A stretch of 64,000 bases of DNA, from positions 1-64,000 of the forward strand of contig CAJUIS010000010.1 of assembly GCA_910586645.1 (NCBI GenBank), given 5' to 3'. Below, in pieces: positions 8,501 to 16,806 of the stretch (positions are counted from its first letter, which is position 1; every line of letters begins with the position of its first letter). Below the pieces are notes generated by a model, which was not told where the DNA came from, did not search any database, and saw only the letters and a program-made list of their open reading frames with translations. Position numbers and translations under genes: made by a program. The DNA is from an uncultured Lachnospiraceae bacterium. Its GTDB lineage: Bacteria > Bacillota > Clostridia > Lachnospirales > Lachnospiraceae.

Positions 8501-10190
8501 ATATGAGAAATATGGAGAAGGATATTACAGAGACGCTCAGGCAGAAACGAAATTTTGGGAAGAGAAAATCAGGATTCCGCAGAAAGAAAAAAAAGACGCT
8601 TCCCTTCTGGAAGGGATTCGAAAATGCAGATTTATGGGATATTATACGGGCAAAAACGGGACAGGACATAAGATGGCGGAGAAAGACGGTTCTCTGACTG
8701 CAAATATAAACGATGCAGGGGATTACAAATATTTCTCGGAACATGGATCTGTTTATGCAAAGTGGGAGGATATGTATGCGGTTCAGTTTCATCCGAATCT
8801 GTCGGAGGCAGACAGAAAGCTTCTTACGGGACAGGAAGAAGGAGAGGTTTATGATAAGCCTGTCGTCTGTCCTTTTACAAGATGGAAAGAAAAAGGCGGA
8901 TCGATTACAATAGGCTTTGGGGAGGCGGTCGTAAAAAATAAGACATTCGCAGATATTTACCGGCTGAAAGGATGGAGCCTTACGCCCGAAATAGAAAGCG
9001 ACGATGAAATTGTGTTAAGCAAAGACCGGTGTGCGTACACTTTTACTGCAGATGAAGATGTGACGTTTTATGCGCAATGGAATACAGATGTTTTTGCCGC
9101 TTATACAGGGAATGGGCAGACGAAGGGAGACGACCGTATAGCCGGCATTGGCAGCATTACAGACAGCTATACTTTTATGGAAAACCATTTTGAAAAGTCA
9201 GTACAGAAGCCCGCGACTGACGTTGTTTCCGGCAGGACAGAAGATGCAGACAAAAAACCGTATACGGAAACGGTTTTCTATAGTTTCCAGGGATGGAGTA
9301 TGGCAAAAGAAAAGAAAAGACAGGATAAAAAAGAAGTCTTTTGCAAAGAGCAGGGAGATCTTTTGGTGAGTGGCCTGGTTCTTGCCGCAAAGAAAACGGC
9401 AGAAGAAGGAAATGGAGAAGGCATTACTTTTGGAAATCCGGCTTTGGATTATGGAGCCTGCGGTATGAAACAGGAGGAATTCCAGACAGACGCGAATATG
9501 CCGTTTCTTAATTTCTATGCTGTCTGGGATCAGTATCCCCAGATTCGGGCGTCAGATTTATATCTTCCGCTTTCGGATGCAAAAAGAGGGGTTTTAACGG
9601 AAGATTATCTGCTTTCGCTTGCATTGGCAACCGACGAGGAATTAAAGACGGAGAGGAATCCGGACGGGAAAATAAAACATGGGATTGATGCAGAAAAACA
9701 GACGTCTTTTACAGTTTTGGATTATCAGGAGTCTGATTTTACCGGAGCGGATCAGGAGATGAGCCTGACGGTTACGTACCGGGCAGAGGACTGTGTGGGA
9801 AATGTTTCGACAAAAATGATAAGAATATATCTGACCGATATGTCAGGAAAAGACTGCGCTTCTGGCGCCGTGCGTTTTATTTCCGCAGAATATGCAGACA
9901 CACTTGCAGAAAATTCTGTCTGGAGAACAGGGGAATATGCAGAAAAACTAAAAGAAGCGCTGAAAAATAAAAAGACGAAAGAAGAATATACCAGTGTTAC
10001 CAAGATGGAGAAGGCGCTTGGCATAAAGCCGGCGCGAAAGCCGGGAAGCGGCAATTGGGATCATGTACAGGAAGTATGGAGATTTACGCACAAAGAGATA
10101 CTTAACGTACAGGAATATGTGGAAAGCGGAAAATATACAGAGAATGATGCGGATTTTTTGAAAAAATTCGGGAGCTGCAGAGTGAAATAA
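5541..10190 (+). CDS. secreted subtilisin-like protease/adhesin with InlB-type repeats
   Basis: A 1549-residue secreted protein starting at GTG after GGAGGGATAGGAA. Residues 1-27 form a signal peptide ending in EAA. Residues about 85-148 resemble an I9-type propeptide. The S8 domain holds the complete triad: Asp188 (VLDTG), His219 (ENGHGT) and Ser366 (EGTSVAA), plus the oxyanion Asn304 (SAGN). A middle region contains a paired-CxxC module (TCIKTG...CADC...LSHSF, about 750-780), then four InlB-type repeats. No LPXTG or S-layer anchor is seen. It is the last and largest gene of the Tad-like operon, so it is probably exported with, or displayed by, that machine. Substrate unknown. Confidence 0.85.
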   Translation: MKKNWMAWALIGLIGITSVPVPEYAEAAGEEKIKAAEMSLKQPDKKQRKKWKQKEETVYRKVQDLDAFLEAAVTVTQEDSDTEPENKWQKKRLLVKGAKEFDSMGANSVIRGYDQLSVLDYATEEAAKAAYGALKQIPGLIVEADGSYETDAEKSAGKTEGNTELLSGAFEEAAKHSGEKEVVAAVLDTGYDIKSYGENRIKDGVDLISSGGISDENGHGTAMANLILSHTPDCVKVMPVKAADENGRTSALKLYMGIRYAAENKADIIHISMSAYQASGSKILSEAIREAEQRGIPVIVSAGNAKGDVSDFSPANVEEAIVVSAVGRDKAIAEYSNHGSYVDCCSYGSMQALGLNGTGVKMEGTSVAAALVSAVIAKEKAYGGWRNGKELTEFLEREAEDLGVNGKDELYGLGLILPDFPDTPKEDMTEDGFQIPLLSCDWKNISAEELNGCIGQATNLERRVFLDGLSEEERAVLLSKQTLFSEEVIYSENTFEEDGAEKEKFRIRGRLYDIVMNEEILDEYEVQAQKYHVFAYGSNKGTRSCIRLDTDANDSDATVYCWLKDRSSDHYNSGEYGITFVKGSSSYDFEHCTHKIENCDRTDVGNPVVWRLKIRNVKIGKPADMAVNYNSGLWNKSTFQITGNSSSGYKKNYWYIFHYQVRPASGEARQKAYGDGAYHGGFWDLENASAKKCGFDLVTTTIDIGSRDLYTDQKKDGITYRLPLIRHKNTKKEKDVIDEEATCIKTGSRHTEVSYQCADCDRKWTEKKKIREIPQLSHSFLAKKSEDNGIADGKYWEECTKNCGGRDVNGEYWQKNIRYLHPVRYWLMGVSGTYAVSLDGTDRTGEYYAQGETVPSWSITPSEEFLEGKLASFLAPQGAACHDVYVPRKQYTIQYDGNGAKKGNTLAQTIYCGEVFDLRKNGFLRPGFQFAGWSRQPSGEAVFGEGLKNLSLTHNEVVTLYALWQPSVFRIFLDHQGANKETGTRFVYEKYGEGYYRDAQAETKFWEEKIRIPQKEKKDASLLEGIRKCRFMGYYTGKNGTGHKMAEKDGSLTANINDAGDYKYFSEHGSVYAKWEDMYAVQFHPNLSEADRKLLTGQEEGEVYDKPVVCPFTRWKEKGGSITIGFGEAVVKNKTFADIYRLKGWSLTPEIESDDEIVLSKDRCAYTFTADEDVTFYAQWNTDVFAAYTGNGQTKGDDRIAGIGSITDSYTFMENHFEKSVQKPATDVVSGRTEDADKKPYTETVFYSFQGWSMAKEKKRQDKKEVFCKEQGDLLVSGLVLAAKKTAEEGNGEGITFGNPALDYGACGMKQEEFQTDANMPFLNFYAVWDQYPQIRASDLYLPLSDAKRGVLTEDYLLSLALATDEELKTERNPDGKIKHGIDAEKQTSFTVLDYQESDFTGADQEMSLTVTYRAEDCVGNVSTKMIRIYLTDMSGKDCASGAVRFISAEYADTLAENSVWRTGEYAEKLKEALKNKKTKEEYTSVTKMEKALGIKPARKPGSGNWDHVQEVWRFTHKEILNVQEYVESGKYTENDADFLKKFGSCRVK
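8211..9540 (+). repeat. four InlB B-type (Listeria-Bacteroides) repeats inside the subtilase
   Basis: Within the protease gene, roughly residues 891-1333, four diverged units share the pattern of a YDGNG-type opening strand, an F.GWS core and a closing V(T)LYA.W strand. Examples are QYDGNGAKKG with FAGWSRQ and LYALWQ, and AYTGNGQTKG with FQGWSMA and FYAVWD. Such units build extended stalks in Gram-positive surface proteins. They are protein-level repeats; the DNA is too diverged to recombine easily. Confidence 0.7.
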
Positions 10191-10191
10191 G

Positions 10192-10222
10192 TAAAAAAGG
10201 AACAGCAGCATACTGCTGTTCC
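10192..10222 (-). terminator. rho-independent terminator of the CNNM gene
   Basis: GGAACAGCAG (10199-10208) pairs perfectly with CTGCTGTTCC (10213-10222) around a 4-base loop. On the minus strand the hairpin is followed by TTTTTTA (read from 10198-10192). On the plus strand no T-run follows, so it serves the minus-strand gene and at most slows readthrough from the Tad-like operon. Confidence 0.85.
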
Positions 10223-10225
10223 GCC

Positions 10226-11491
10226 TTAAGAATCCTTTTTGGCAGGAAGTTTCATATATATTTTTTCGATTCGGTTTTTGTCCATTTTTGCGACCTGAAG
10301 AAGGATATCTTCTTCTGTAATGACAATTTCGTTTTTTTCCGGCAGGTGATCCAAAAGCCCAATCAGATAGCCGCCGATTGTGTCATAGTCTTCGGAATGG
10401 AACGGCAGATCCAGATCGTTGCACAAATCTTCCAGATTCATGGAACCCTGGATATAATATTCGCGTTCGCTGACTTTTACGAGGGGATCTTCCTCGTCCG
10501 CATCGTATTCGTCCCGGATTTCTCCAACGATTTCTTCCAGAAGATCTTCTAAAGTGATCATTCCGGCCGTTGCGCCGTATTCGTCCAGCACAATTGCAAT
10601 ATTGATCGAATTTTTCTGCATTTCAAGAAACAGTTCGGAAGTGTTCTTCTGTTCGTAAGTAAAATACGGTTCGCGAATCAGATCGCAGATATGAAAGTGG
10701 AGTTTATCTTCACATAACAGAAGATCCTTCATATTGATAATGCCCACGACATTATCTGTCGTATCTTCGTAAATTGGGAGCCGTGTAAATTTATCTTTTC
10801 GAAAAATGTCAATTAATTCATCATAGGCGCTGTCCAGTTTGGCGAAAGTCATATCGATTCTGGGAATCATAATTTCTTTTGCCAGGGAATCGCCAAAATC
10901 GAACATATTGTTAATCATTTCATGTTCGGAATATTCAAGGACTCCGGTTTCGTGACCGACGTCTACAATCGTCTTAAATTCTTCCTCAGTCATGGCGGTC
11001 TGTCCTGCGTTTGGGTTGATGCGCAGCAGTTTTAAAAATCCCATGGACAGGCAGTTGATGATATAGATTGCCGGGGTGAGGACATACATCAGGCCGTAAA
11101 TCAGAGAAGCATAAGCAAGGGCGATTTTTTCCGCGTGTATTGTGGCCATTGTCTTGGGTGAAATTTCTCCGAAAATCAGCACGAGAAGCGTTAAAATTCC
11201 GGTTGCAATTCCGGCGCCCATACTGCCGAAGAGCTTGGTGGCAAGCGTGGTGGCAATGGAAGAAGCGGACAGATTAACGACATTGTTGCCGATTAAAATG
11301 GCGGAGAGCATCTTATGCATATCGTCCGTGATTTTCAGTACCCGGGCTGCTTTCTTGTCTCCGTTTTCTGCCAGGGTGCGCATACGGATGCGGCTGGCAG
11401 TCGTAAAAGCTGTTTCCGCAGAAGAAAAAAACGCGGACAGCAGCAGTAAAAGAACTAAAATTATTAGCTGTGTAATTGATTGTGAATCCAA
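10226..11491 (-). CDS. CNNM/CorC (HlyC-type) membrane transporter
   Basis: A 421-residue protein with an N-terminal CNNM (DUF21) membrane domain (residues about 1-185, about four hydrophobic segments; FFSSAETAFTT signature), a tandem CBS pair (about 205-325) and a C-terminal CorC_HlyC domain (GGYLIGLL region). Family members are linked to magnesium or cobalt efflux and were once called haemolysins. The start is TTG at 11491, preceded on the minus strand by AAGGAGG with 8-base spacing; an upstream ATG at 11530 has no such site. It stands alone and converges with the Tad-like operon. Confidence 0.85.
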   Translation of the reverse strand: MDSQSITQLIILVLLLLLSAFFSSAETAFTTASRIRMRTLAENGDKKAARVLKITDDMHKMLSAILIGNNVVNLSASSIATTLATKLFGSMGAGIATGILTLLVLIFGEISPKTMATIHAEKIALAYASLIYGLMYVLTPAIYIINCLSMGFLKLLRINPNAGQTAMTEEEFKTIVDVGHETGVLEYSEHEMINNMFDFGDSLAKEIMIPRIDMTFAKLDSAYDELIDIFRKDKFTRLPIYEDTTDNVVGIINMKDLLLCEDKLHFHICDLIREPYFTYEQKNTSELFLEMQKNSINIAIVLDEYGATAGMITLEDLLEEIVGEIRDEYDADEEDPLVKVSEREYYIQGSMNLEDLCNDLDLPFHSEDYDTIGGYLIGLLDHLPEKNEIVITEEDILLQVAKMDKNRIEKIYMKLPAKKDS

Positions 11492-11581
11492 AAAAATTAC
11501 CTCCTTATGATAGATTTTACAGATTTCCATCCCAACGTCAATACAGAAACATAAATTTTTATAGATTTTTAAGGAAGATTT

Positions 11582-11590
11582 TGCTATAAT
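11582..11590 (+). promoter_or_regulatory. extended -10 promoter of glgP
   Basis: TGCTATAAT at 11582-11590 is an extended -10 element; no good -35 hexamer is seen 16-18 bp upstream. The glgP start lies 35 bp further on, after GGAGGGAG. Confidence 0.5.
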
Positions 11591-11624
11591 CTACGTAATT
11601 CAAATTATATATTGGAGGGAGAAC

Positions 11625-13880
11625 ATGGATTTAGAATTGATCTTAAAAGAAAAATGCGGCAAAGAAATCAAAGAATGCACCAATGGGGAATTGTACTGCG
11701 CGCTTTTAGAAGCGTCAAAAGAGCTTGCGCGGGACAAGGAGAGCGCGGCAGGCAGGAAAAAACTTTACTATATTTCCGCTGAATTTTTAATTGGGAAATT
11801 GTTGTCGAATAACCTGATTAATCTTGGAATTTACGATGAGGTAAAAGAGATTCTGGAAAAGAACGGCAAGAAGCTTGGTGAAATCGAAGAGATGGAGCCG
11901 GAGCCGTCTTTGGGAAACGGCGGCCTTGGAAGGCTGGCGGCATGTTTTCTGGACTCCATCGCAACGCTTGGATTAAACGGAGACGGAATCGGGCTGAATT
12001 ACCATTACGGGCTGTTTAAGCAGGTGTTTGAAAATAATCTGCAGTGTGAGACGCCAAATCCCTGGATGGAAAAAGAAAGCTGGCTGACAAAGACAGAGAA
12101 AACATATGAGATTTTATTCGGAGGGTTCCGGTTAAAGTCCAGAATGTATGATATAGACGTTACCGGTTATCATAACCGCACCACAAAACTGCATCTGTTT
12201 GATGTGGAAACAGTGGATGAAAGCATTGTGGAAGGAAGCGGCATTGATTTTGACAAAGAGGATATTGCAAAAAACCTGACGCTGTTTTTATACCCGGATG
12301 ACAGTGATGAAAAGGGACGCCTGCTTCGCATTTACCAGCAGTATTTTATGGTAAGCAACGGAGCCAGACTGATTTTGGATGAAGCGGAAGAAAGAGGCAG
12401 CAGCCTGCATGATCTTTTTGAATATGCGGTGATTCAGATTAACGATACGCACCCAACTATGGTCATTCCGGAATTAATCCGCCTTTTGATGGAACGGGGA
12501 ATCTTAATAGATGAAGCGATCCGCATTGTGTCAAAGACATGTGCGTATACCAATCATACGATATTGGCGGAAGCTTTGGAAAAGTGGCCGATGCATTTTT
12601 TGGAGAAGGCGGTGCCGCAGTTAATGCCGATTATCCGGGAATTAAACAGCCGTGTGGTGGAAAAATATGACGATAAGTCTGTCCATATTATTGATGAAGA
12701 AAATCTGGTTCATATGGCGCATATAGATATCCATTATGGATACAGCGTCAACGGCGTGGCATATCTTCACACGGAAATTTTGAAAAATTCTGAGCTGAAT
12801 CATTTTTATAAGATATATCCGGAGAAGTTTAACAATAAAACAAACGGAATTACATTCCGCCGCTGGCTTCTCCACTGCAACAGGGAGCTTTCTTCGCTGA
12901 TAGAGGATCTGATTGGTTCCGGTTTTAAGAAAGACGCTATGGAACTTGAAAAGCTGGGGGCGTTTGCGGATGATGACGATGCGCTTAACCGCCTGCTCGG
13001 AGTGAAAGAGACATGTAAACTAAAATTAAAGAAGTATCTGAAAGAGACGCAGGGGATTGAATTAAACGAGAATTCTATTTTTGATATCCAGATTAAACGG
13101 CTTCACGAGTATAAAAGACAGCAGATGAACGCGCTTTACGTGATTCATAAATATTTTGAGATTAAGGAAGGAAAGAAGCCTTCGACGCCGATTACCGTTA
13201 TTTTCGGAGCGAAAGCTGCGCCGGCGTATGTCATAGCAAAAGACATTATCCATCTGATCTTATGCCTGCAGCAGATGATTGAAAACGATCCGGAAGTTTC
13301 TCCTTATTTAAAAGTAGTTATGGTGGAAAATTATAATGTGACTTTAGCTGAAAAGCTGATTCCGGCAGCCGATATTCACGAGCAGATTTCTTTGGCATCC
13401 AAAGAAGCCAGCGGTACCAGCAATATGAAATTTATGTTAAACGGGGCGGTGGCGCTTGGAACGATGGACGGCGCAAATGTGGAAATTGCAGAATTGGTTG
13501 GCAGAGAGAATATTTATATTTTCGGAGAGTCCAGCGACGCGGTTATCAGGCATTATAAGGAAGAGGATTATGTATCAAAGGATTATTATGAAAAGGATGC
13601 CGATATCAAACGTGCGGTAGACTTTATTGTCAGTGATAAGTTAATGGAAATCGGAAAAAAAGAGAATCTGGAACGTCTTTACAATGAACTGCTGAAGAAA
13701 GACTGGTTTATGACATTCCCGGATTTCAAGCCTTACATAGAAGAAAAGGAAAAGGCGCTGAAAGAGTATGAGGATCGCAGGGCATGGGCGAAAAAGATGC
13801 TTGTGAATATCAGCAAAGCAGGATTCTTCTCATCTGACAGGACAATTGCGCAGTATAATGATGATGTGTGGAAGCTGTAA
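11625..13880 (+). CDS. glgP: glycogen/alpha-glucan phosphorylase
   Basis: A 751-residue family GT35 enzyme that releases glucose 1-phosphate from alpha-1,4-glucan ends. Recognisable blocks are SLGNGGLGRLAACFLDS near residue 85-101, the INDTHP block in the middle, IKRLHEYKRQ, and the pyridoxal-phosphate region ASGTSNMKFMLNGA. It is shorter than the roughly 800-residue E. coli and muscle enzymes, as is common for clostridial forms. Its own promoter and position after the convergent CNNM gene suggest single-gene transcription. Other glycogen genes in the window (glgA near 53 kb, a GlgX-like gene near 40 kb) are not adjacent. Confidence 0.95.
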   Translation: MDLELILKEKCGKEIKECTNGELYCALLEASKELARDKESAAGRKKLYYISAEFLIGKLLSNNLINLGIYDEVKEILEKNGKKLGEIEEMEPEPSLGNGGLGRLAACFLDSIATLGLNGDGIGLNYHYGLFKQVFENNLQCETPNPWMEKESWLTKTEKTYEILFGGFRLKSRMYDIDVTGYHNRTTKLHLFDVETVDESIVEGSGIDFDKEDIAKNLTLFLYPDDSDEKGRLLRIYQQYFMVSNGARLILDEAEERGSSLHDLFEYAVIQINDTHPTMVIPELIRLLMERGILIDEAIRIVSKTCAYTNHTILAEALEKWPMHFLEKAVPQLMPIIRELNSRVVEKYDDKSVHIIDEENLVHMAHIDIHYGYSVNGVAYLHTEILKNSELNHFYKIYPEKFNNKTNGITFRRWLLHCNRELSSLIEDLIGSGFKKDAMELEKLGAFADDDDALNRLLGVKETCKLKLKKYLKETQGIELNENSIFDIQIKRLHEYKRQQMNALYVIHKYFEIKEGKKPSTPITVIFGAKAAPAYVIAKDIIHLILCLQQMIENDPEVSPYLKVVMVENYNVTLAEKLIPAADIHEQISLASKEASGTSNMKFMLNGAVALGTMDGANVEIAELVGRENIYIFGESSDAVIRHYKEEDYVSKDYYEKDADIKRAVDFIVSDKLMEIGKKENLERLYNELLKKDWFMTFPDFKPYIEEKEKALKEYEDRRAWAKKMLVNISKAGFFSSDRTIAQYNDDVWKL

Positions 13881-13892
13881 AAGGAAATTTTA

Positions 13893-13921
13893 TTGAAATG
13901 AATCACCCTTTTTGCTATACT
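13893..13921 (+). promoter_or_regulatory. promoter upstream of the WecG-like gene
   Basis: TTGAAA (13893-13898), a 17-bp spacer and TATACT (13916-13921), the latter preceded by TG as an extended -10. It lies only 12 bp after the glgP stop. Confidence 0.65.
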
Positions 13922-13952
13922 GCATACATAGATTTGGGAAAAATGTAAAAAC

Positions 13953-13986
13953 TAGAGCGTGTCTGAAAACTTTCCGGCGCGCTCTA
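13953..13986 (+). other. leader hairpin before the WecG-like gene
   Basis: TAGAGCGTG (13953-13961) pairs with CGCGCTCTA (13978-13986), nine pairs with one G-U, around a 16-base loop. It lies in the 5' leader predicted from the 13893-13921 promoter, about 11 bases before the ribosome site. No T-run follows, so it is not a standard terminator. It may affect translation or be the remnant of a small inverted-repeat element. Confidence 0.4.
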
Positions 13987-14008
13987 AGGAATGGTCAGGG
14001 GCAATATG

Positions 14009-14710
14009 ATGAAAAAGACAGATTACAGGAAAATAGAGATATTGGGTATGCATGTGGATAATTATACCGTCAGGGAATCTTTGCTGCGGCTGGATACCTA
14101 TATGAGCAATTCTGTTTTGAACATTATAGAAACCGTTACGATGAAACAGCTTATTTCGGCAGGGGAAAATCCGGTTATTCGGGATTGCCTGGAACAGGCG
14201 GATCTTTGTATTATCGGAGAATGTGAAATATTATTGGAGACAGGCAACGGCGCCGCGCAGCGTATGCGGGAAGTCAGGGAACAGGATTTTCTGTGCGAAC
14301 TGTTAAAACGGATTGTGCGTACAAAAAGGCGGGTGTTTCTCATTGCAATGACAGAAGAAGAGATTGAGCATATGCAGGAAGTTTTTGAAAAACAGGCTCC
14401 CAGATTTTCGCCTGCGGGAAGTTTTCCGGCAGAATCCTGTACCGGGGATTTGGATACGATGGTCAATGAGATTAACGGCGCGACGCCGGATATTGTGATT
14501 TCTGCACTGAATTCTCCTTTTGAGGAAGAATTTATCCTGTCTCATAAAGATAAAATCGGGACAAGCATATGGTACGGAATCGGGAACGCCTGCGAACAGA
14601 TACAGGGAAAAAGGCAGATGGGACGGACGCTTAAAAAACTGGCTTTAAGAGGAAAGCTGCGCCATTCCGTATCAAAATATCAACAAAAAATGAACGAGGG
14701 CAAAAAATAG
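14009..14710 (+). CDS. WecG/TagA/CpsF-family protein, degenerate
   Basis: A 233-residue protein with the overall pattern of the WecG/TagA/CpsF glycosyltransferase family, which adds an N-acetylmannosamine-type sugar to lipid-linked precursors of teichoic acids or polysaccharides. The N-terminal ILGMHVDNYTV block and the final GKRQMGRTLKKLALRG block match the family. The catalytic-region motifs do not: the usual DGxGVV reads GECEILL, GxPKQE reads NSPFEEE, and GVGAAFD reads GIGNACE. It may have lost transferase activity. The start at 14009 is chosen for AGGGG at 7 bases; 14006 is possible. It is followed three bases later by a YitT gene. Confidence 0.6.
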   Translation: MKKTDYRKIEILGMHVDNYTVRESLLRLDTYMSNSVLNIIETVTMKQLISAGENPVIRDCLEQADLCIIGECEILLETGNGAAQRMREVREQDFLCELLKRIVRTKRRVFLIAMTEEEIEHMQEVFEKQAPRFSPAGSFPAESCTGDLDTMVNEINGATPDIVISALNSPFEEEFILSHKDKIGTSIWYGIGNACEQIQGKRQMGRTLKKLALRGKLRHSVSKYQQKMNEGKK

Positions 14711-14713
14711 AAC

Positions 14714-15598
14714 ATGAAATGGCTGAATGGGCTGAATGAAAAACCGCGGTATGCGGATTATCTGTTAATCGTGCTTGGAACGGGGTTGCTGGCGCTTGGA
14801 ATCCAGTGGTTTTATGATCCGACTGGTTTTGTAACAGGCGGATTTACAGGGATTGCAATCATTGTGAAAACGATCAGCAGAGGAGCGGTAACAGGCGGGA
14901 TTCCGTTGTGGCTGACGAATCTGGCTTTGAATATCCCGGTGTTTTTAGCGGCGCTTAAGATGAAGGGGAGAAAGTTCGTCTGGAAAACAGGAATCGCAAC
15001 GGTTCTTCTGTCCCTGTGGCTGTATGGGATTCCCAGGATAGATATGTCGCAAAAGGATCCGTTTCTTGCCGCAGTTTTTGGAGGGGTTTTATCCGGCGTC
15101 GGCATAGGGTTTGTGCTTTTGGCAAAAGCGACGACGGGCGGCACGGATTTGGTGGCCGTTTTAATTCAGCATAAGCTCCGTCATTATTCCGTGATTCAGA
15201 TTATGCAGATTCTTGACGGGATGATTGTGCTGACCGGGTTGTACGTATTTGGGCTAAAGACCGGACTGTATGCGGCAGTGGCGATTTATGTTACTTCAAA
15301 AGTATCGGACGCTTTGATGGAAGGCATGAAATTTTCCAAGGCGGCATTTATTATTACAGATTATTATGAACAGACCGCTCGGGCGCTGATGGAGCAATTA
15401 AACCGCGGAGTGACGGGATTCTTTGCAAGAGGGATGTATTCCGGCGAAGAGAAATGCATACTTTATTGTGTCGTTTCGAAAAAAGAAATTGTGTATTTAA
15501 AGGAGATAGTTGTTGGGATCGATACAGGAGCTTTTGTTATTGTATCTGATGCAAGAGAAGTTTTGGGTGAAGGCTTCATTGAATATGGAAGAATTTAA
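14714..15598 (+). CDS. YitT family membrane protein
   Basis: A 294-residue protein with about five to six hydrophobic segments in residues 15-190 (YitT/DUF161 membrane domain; DPTGFVTGGFTG signature) and a C-terminal soluble DUF2179 domain (about residues 215-290). Members are putative transporters of unknown substrate in Firmicutes. It starts four bases after the previous stop, so translation is likely coupled, and it is followed by a terminator. Confidence 0.85.
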   Translation: MKWLNGLNEKPRYADYLLIVLGTGLLALGIQWFYDPTGFVTGGFTGIAIIVKTISRGAVTGGIPLWLTNLALNIPVFLAALKMKGRKFVWKTGIATVLLSLWLYGIPRIDMSQKDPFLAAVFGGVLSGVGIGFVLLAKATTGGTDLVAVLIQHKLRHYSVIQIMQILDGMIVLTGLYVFGLKTGLYAAVAIYVTSKVSDALMEGMKFSKAAFIITDYYEQTARALMEQLNRGVTGFFARGMYSGEEKCILYCVVSKKEIVYLKEIVVGIDTGAFVIVSDAREVLGEGFIEYGRI

Positions 15599-15606
15599 GA
15601 AAAATG

Positions 15607-15647
15607 AGAAAATGCATAAAAAACTTGTATTTTCTCTTTCTTTTTTT
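15607..15647 (+). terminator. terminator after the YitT gene
   Basis: AGAAAATGCA (15607-15616) pairs with TGTATTTTCT (15626-15635), with one G-U pair and a 9-base loop, followed by a pyrimidine/T-rich tract including seven consecutive T at 15641-15647. Confidence 0.65.
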
Positions 15648-15705
15648 GTGATTTTAGCTTAAAATGTTCCATAGAGGTTTATATTTTGGAGAAGGAGAAC
15701 GAGAT

Positions 15706-16791
15706 ATGATTTCAAATCAGATACTACAGAATACGATTAATGGGCTAAAGGGAATTTCAAAAACCGACTTCTGCATTCTGGATACAGAAGGAAATGTTTT
15801 GGCCGCTACATTTTCAAATACAGAGGATTATGTGCAGGCGGCAGAGAGTTTTGCAGATTCGCCTGCAGAGTCGCAGATTATGCAGGGATGCCAGTTTTTC
15901 AAAGTCTTTGATGACCGTCAGTTAGAATATGTTCTTCTTGCCAATGGGGACGGCGATGATGTTCAGATGGTGGGCAAAATGGCTGCATTCCAGATACAGA
16001 ATCTTTTGATTGCGTACAAAGAGCGGTTTGACAAGGATAATTTTATAAAAAATCTGCTTTTGGACAATTTGCTTCTGGTGGATATTTTTAACCGTTCCAA
16101 GAAGCTTCACATTGATATGCAGGTTCGCAGGGTAGTCTATATTATTGAGACGGACAGAAGCAAGGACAGCGGGGATTTAAAGAAGGTTAAGGCTGTTTAC
16201 GGCGGAAATTCCCAGGATTTTGTGACGGCCGTGGATGAAAAAGACATTATTTTGGTGAAAGAGCTTTTGGATAACGAAACGTATAACGATTTGAACAAGA
16301 CGGCGGAAGCGCTGTTAAATCTTCTGAAAGGGGATGCAAAACAGGAGATTCATATTGCGTACGGCACGATTGTAGGCGAATTAAAAGAGGTGTCCCGCTC
16401 TTACAAAGAAGCGAGAATGGCTCTTGACGTAGGGAAAATTTTCTTTCCGGAAAAAAATATTGTGGCATATTCCACGCTTGGAATCGGCCGTCTGATTTAT
16501 CAGCTTCCCATCCCCCTGTGCAAGATGTTTATCCGGGAGATTTTTGACAATAAGTCACTGGATGATTTTGATGAAGAGACACTGACGACGATTAATAAAT
16601 TTTTTGAAAATAATTTGAATGTATCCGAGACTTCCCGCCAGTTATATATTCACAGAAATACGCTGGTATACCGTCTGGATAAGCTTCAAAAGAGCACGGG
16701 GCTTGATTTGCGCATCTTTGAAGACGCCATAACGTTTAAAATTGCCCTGATGGTTGTAAAATATATGAAATATATGGAGACGCTTGATTAG
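15706..16791 (+). CDS. PucR/CdaR-type transcriptional regulator
   Basis: A 361-residue regulator. Residues about 1-110 form a ligand-sensing domain resembling a sugar-diacid/GAF-like region (FCILDTEGNVLAATF), the middle is a GGDEF-like or linker fold seen in CdaR proteins, and the C-terminus carries the PucR helix-turn-helix, visible as NNLNVSETSRQLYIHRNTLV followed by YRLDKLQ. Such regulators control sugar-acid or purine genes, but no catabolic genes lie nearby; ftsE follows 15 bp downstream. The start at 15706 follows AAGGAG; an earlier in-frame ATG at 15664 has no ribosome site. The effector is unknown. Confidence 0.75.
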   Translation: MISNQILQNTINGLKGISKTDFCILDTEGNVLAATFSNTEDYVQAAESFADSPAESQIMQGCQFFKVFDDRQLEYVLLANGDGDDVQMVGKMAAFQIQNLLIAYKERFDKDNFIKNLLLDNLLLVDIFNRSKKLHIDMQVRRVVYIIETDRSKDSGDLKKVKAVYGGNSQDFVTAVDEKDIILVKELLDNETYNDLNKTAEALLNLLKGDAKQEIHIAYGTIVGELKEVSRSYKEARMALDVGKIFFPEKNIVAYSTLGIGRLIYQLPIPLCKMFIREIFDNKSLDDFDEETLTTINKFFENNLNVSETSRQLYIHRNTLVYRLDKLQKSTGLDLRIFEDAITFKIALMVVKYMKYMETLD

Positions 16792-16806
16792 ATACAGGAG
16801 GCATAC

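Noticed and set aside
13953..13986. Hairpin as a terminator of glgP
   Set aside because: No T-run follows, and a good promoter (13893-13921) lies between glgP and the hairpin.
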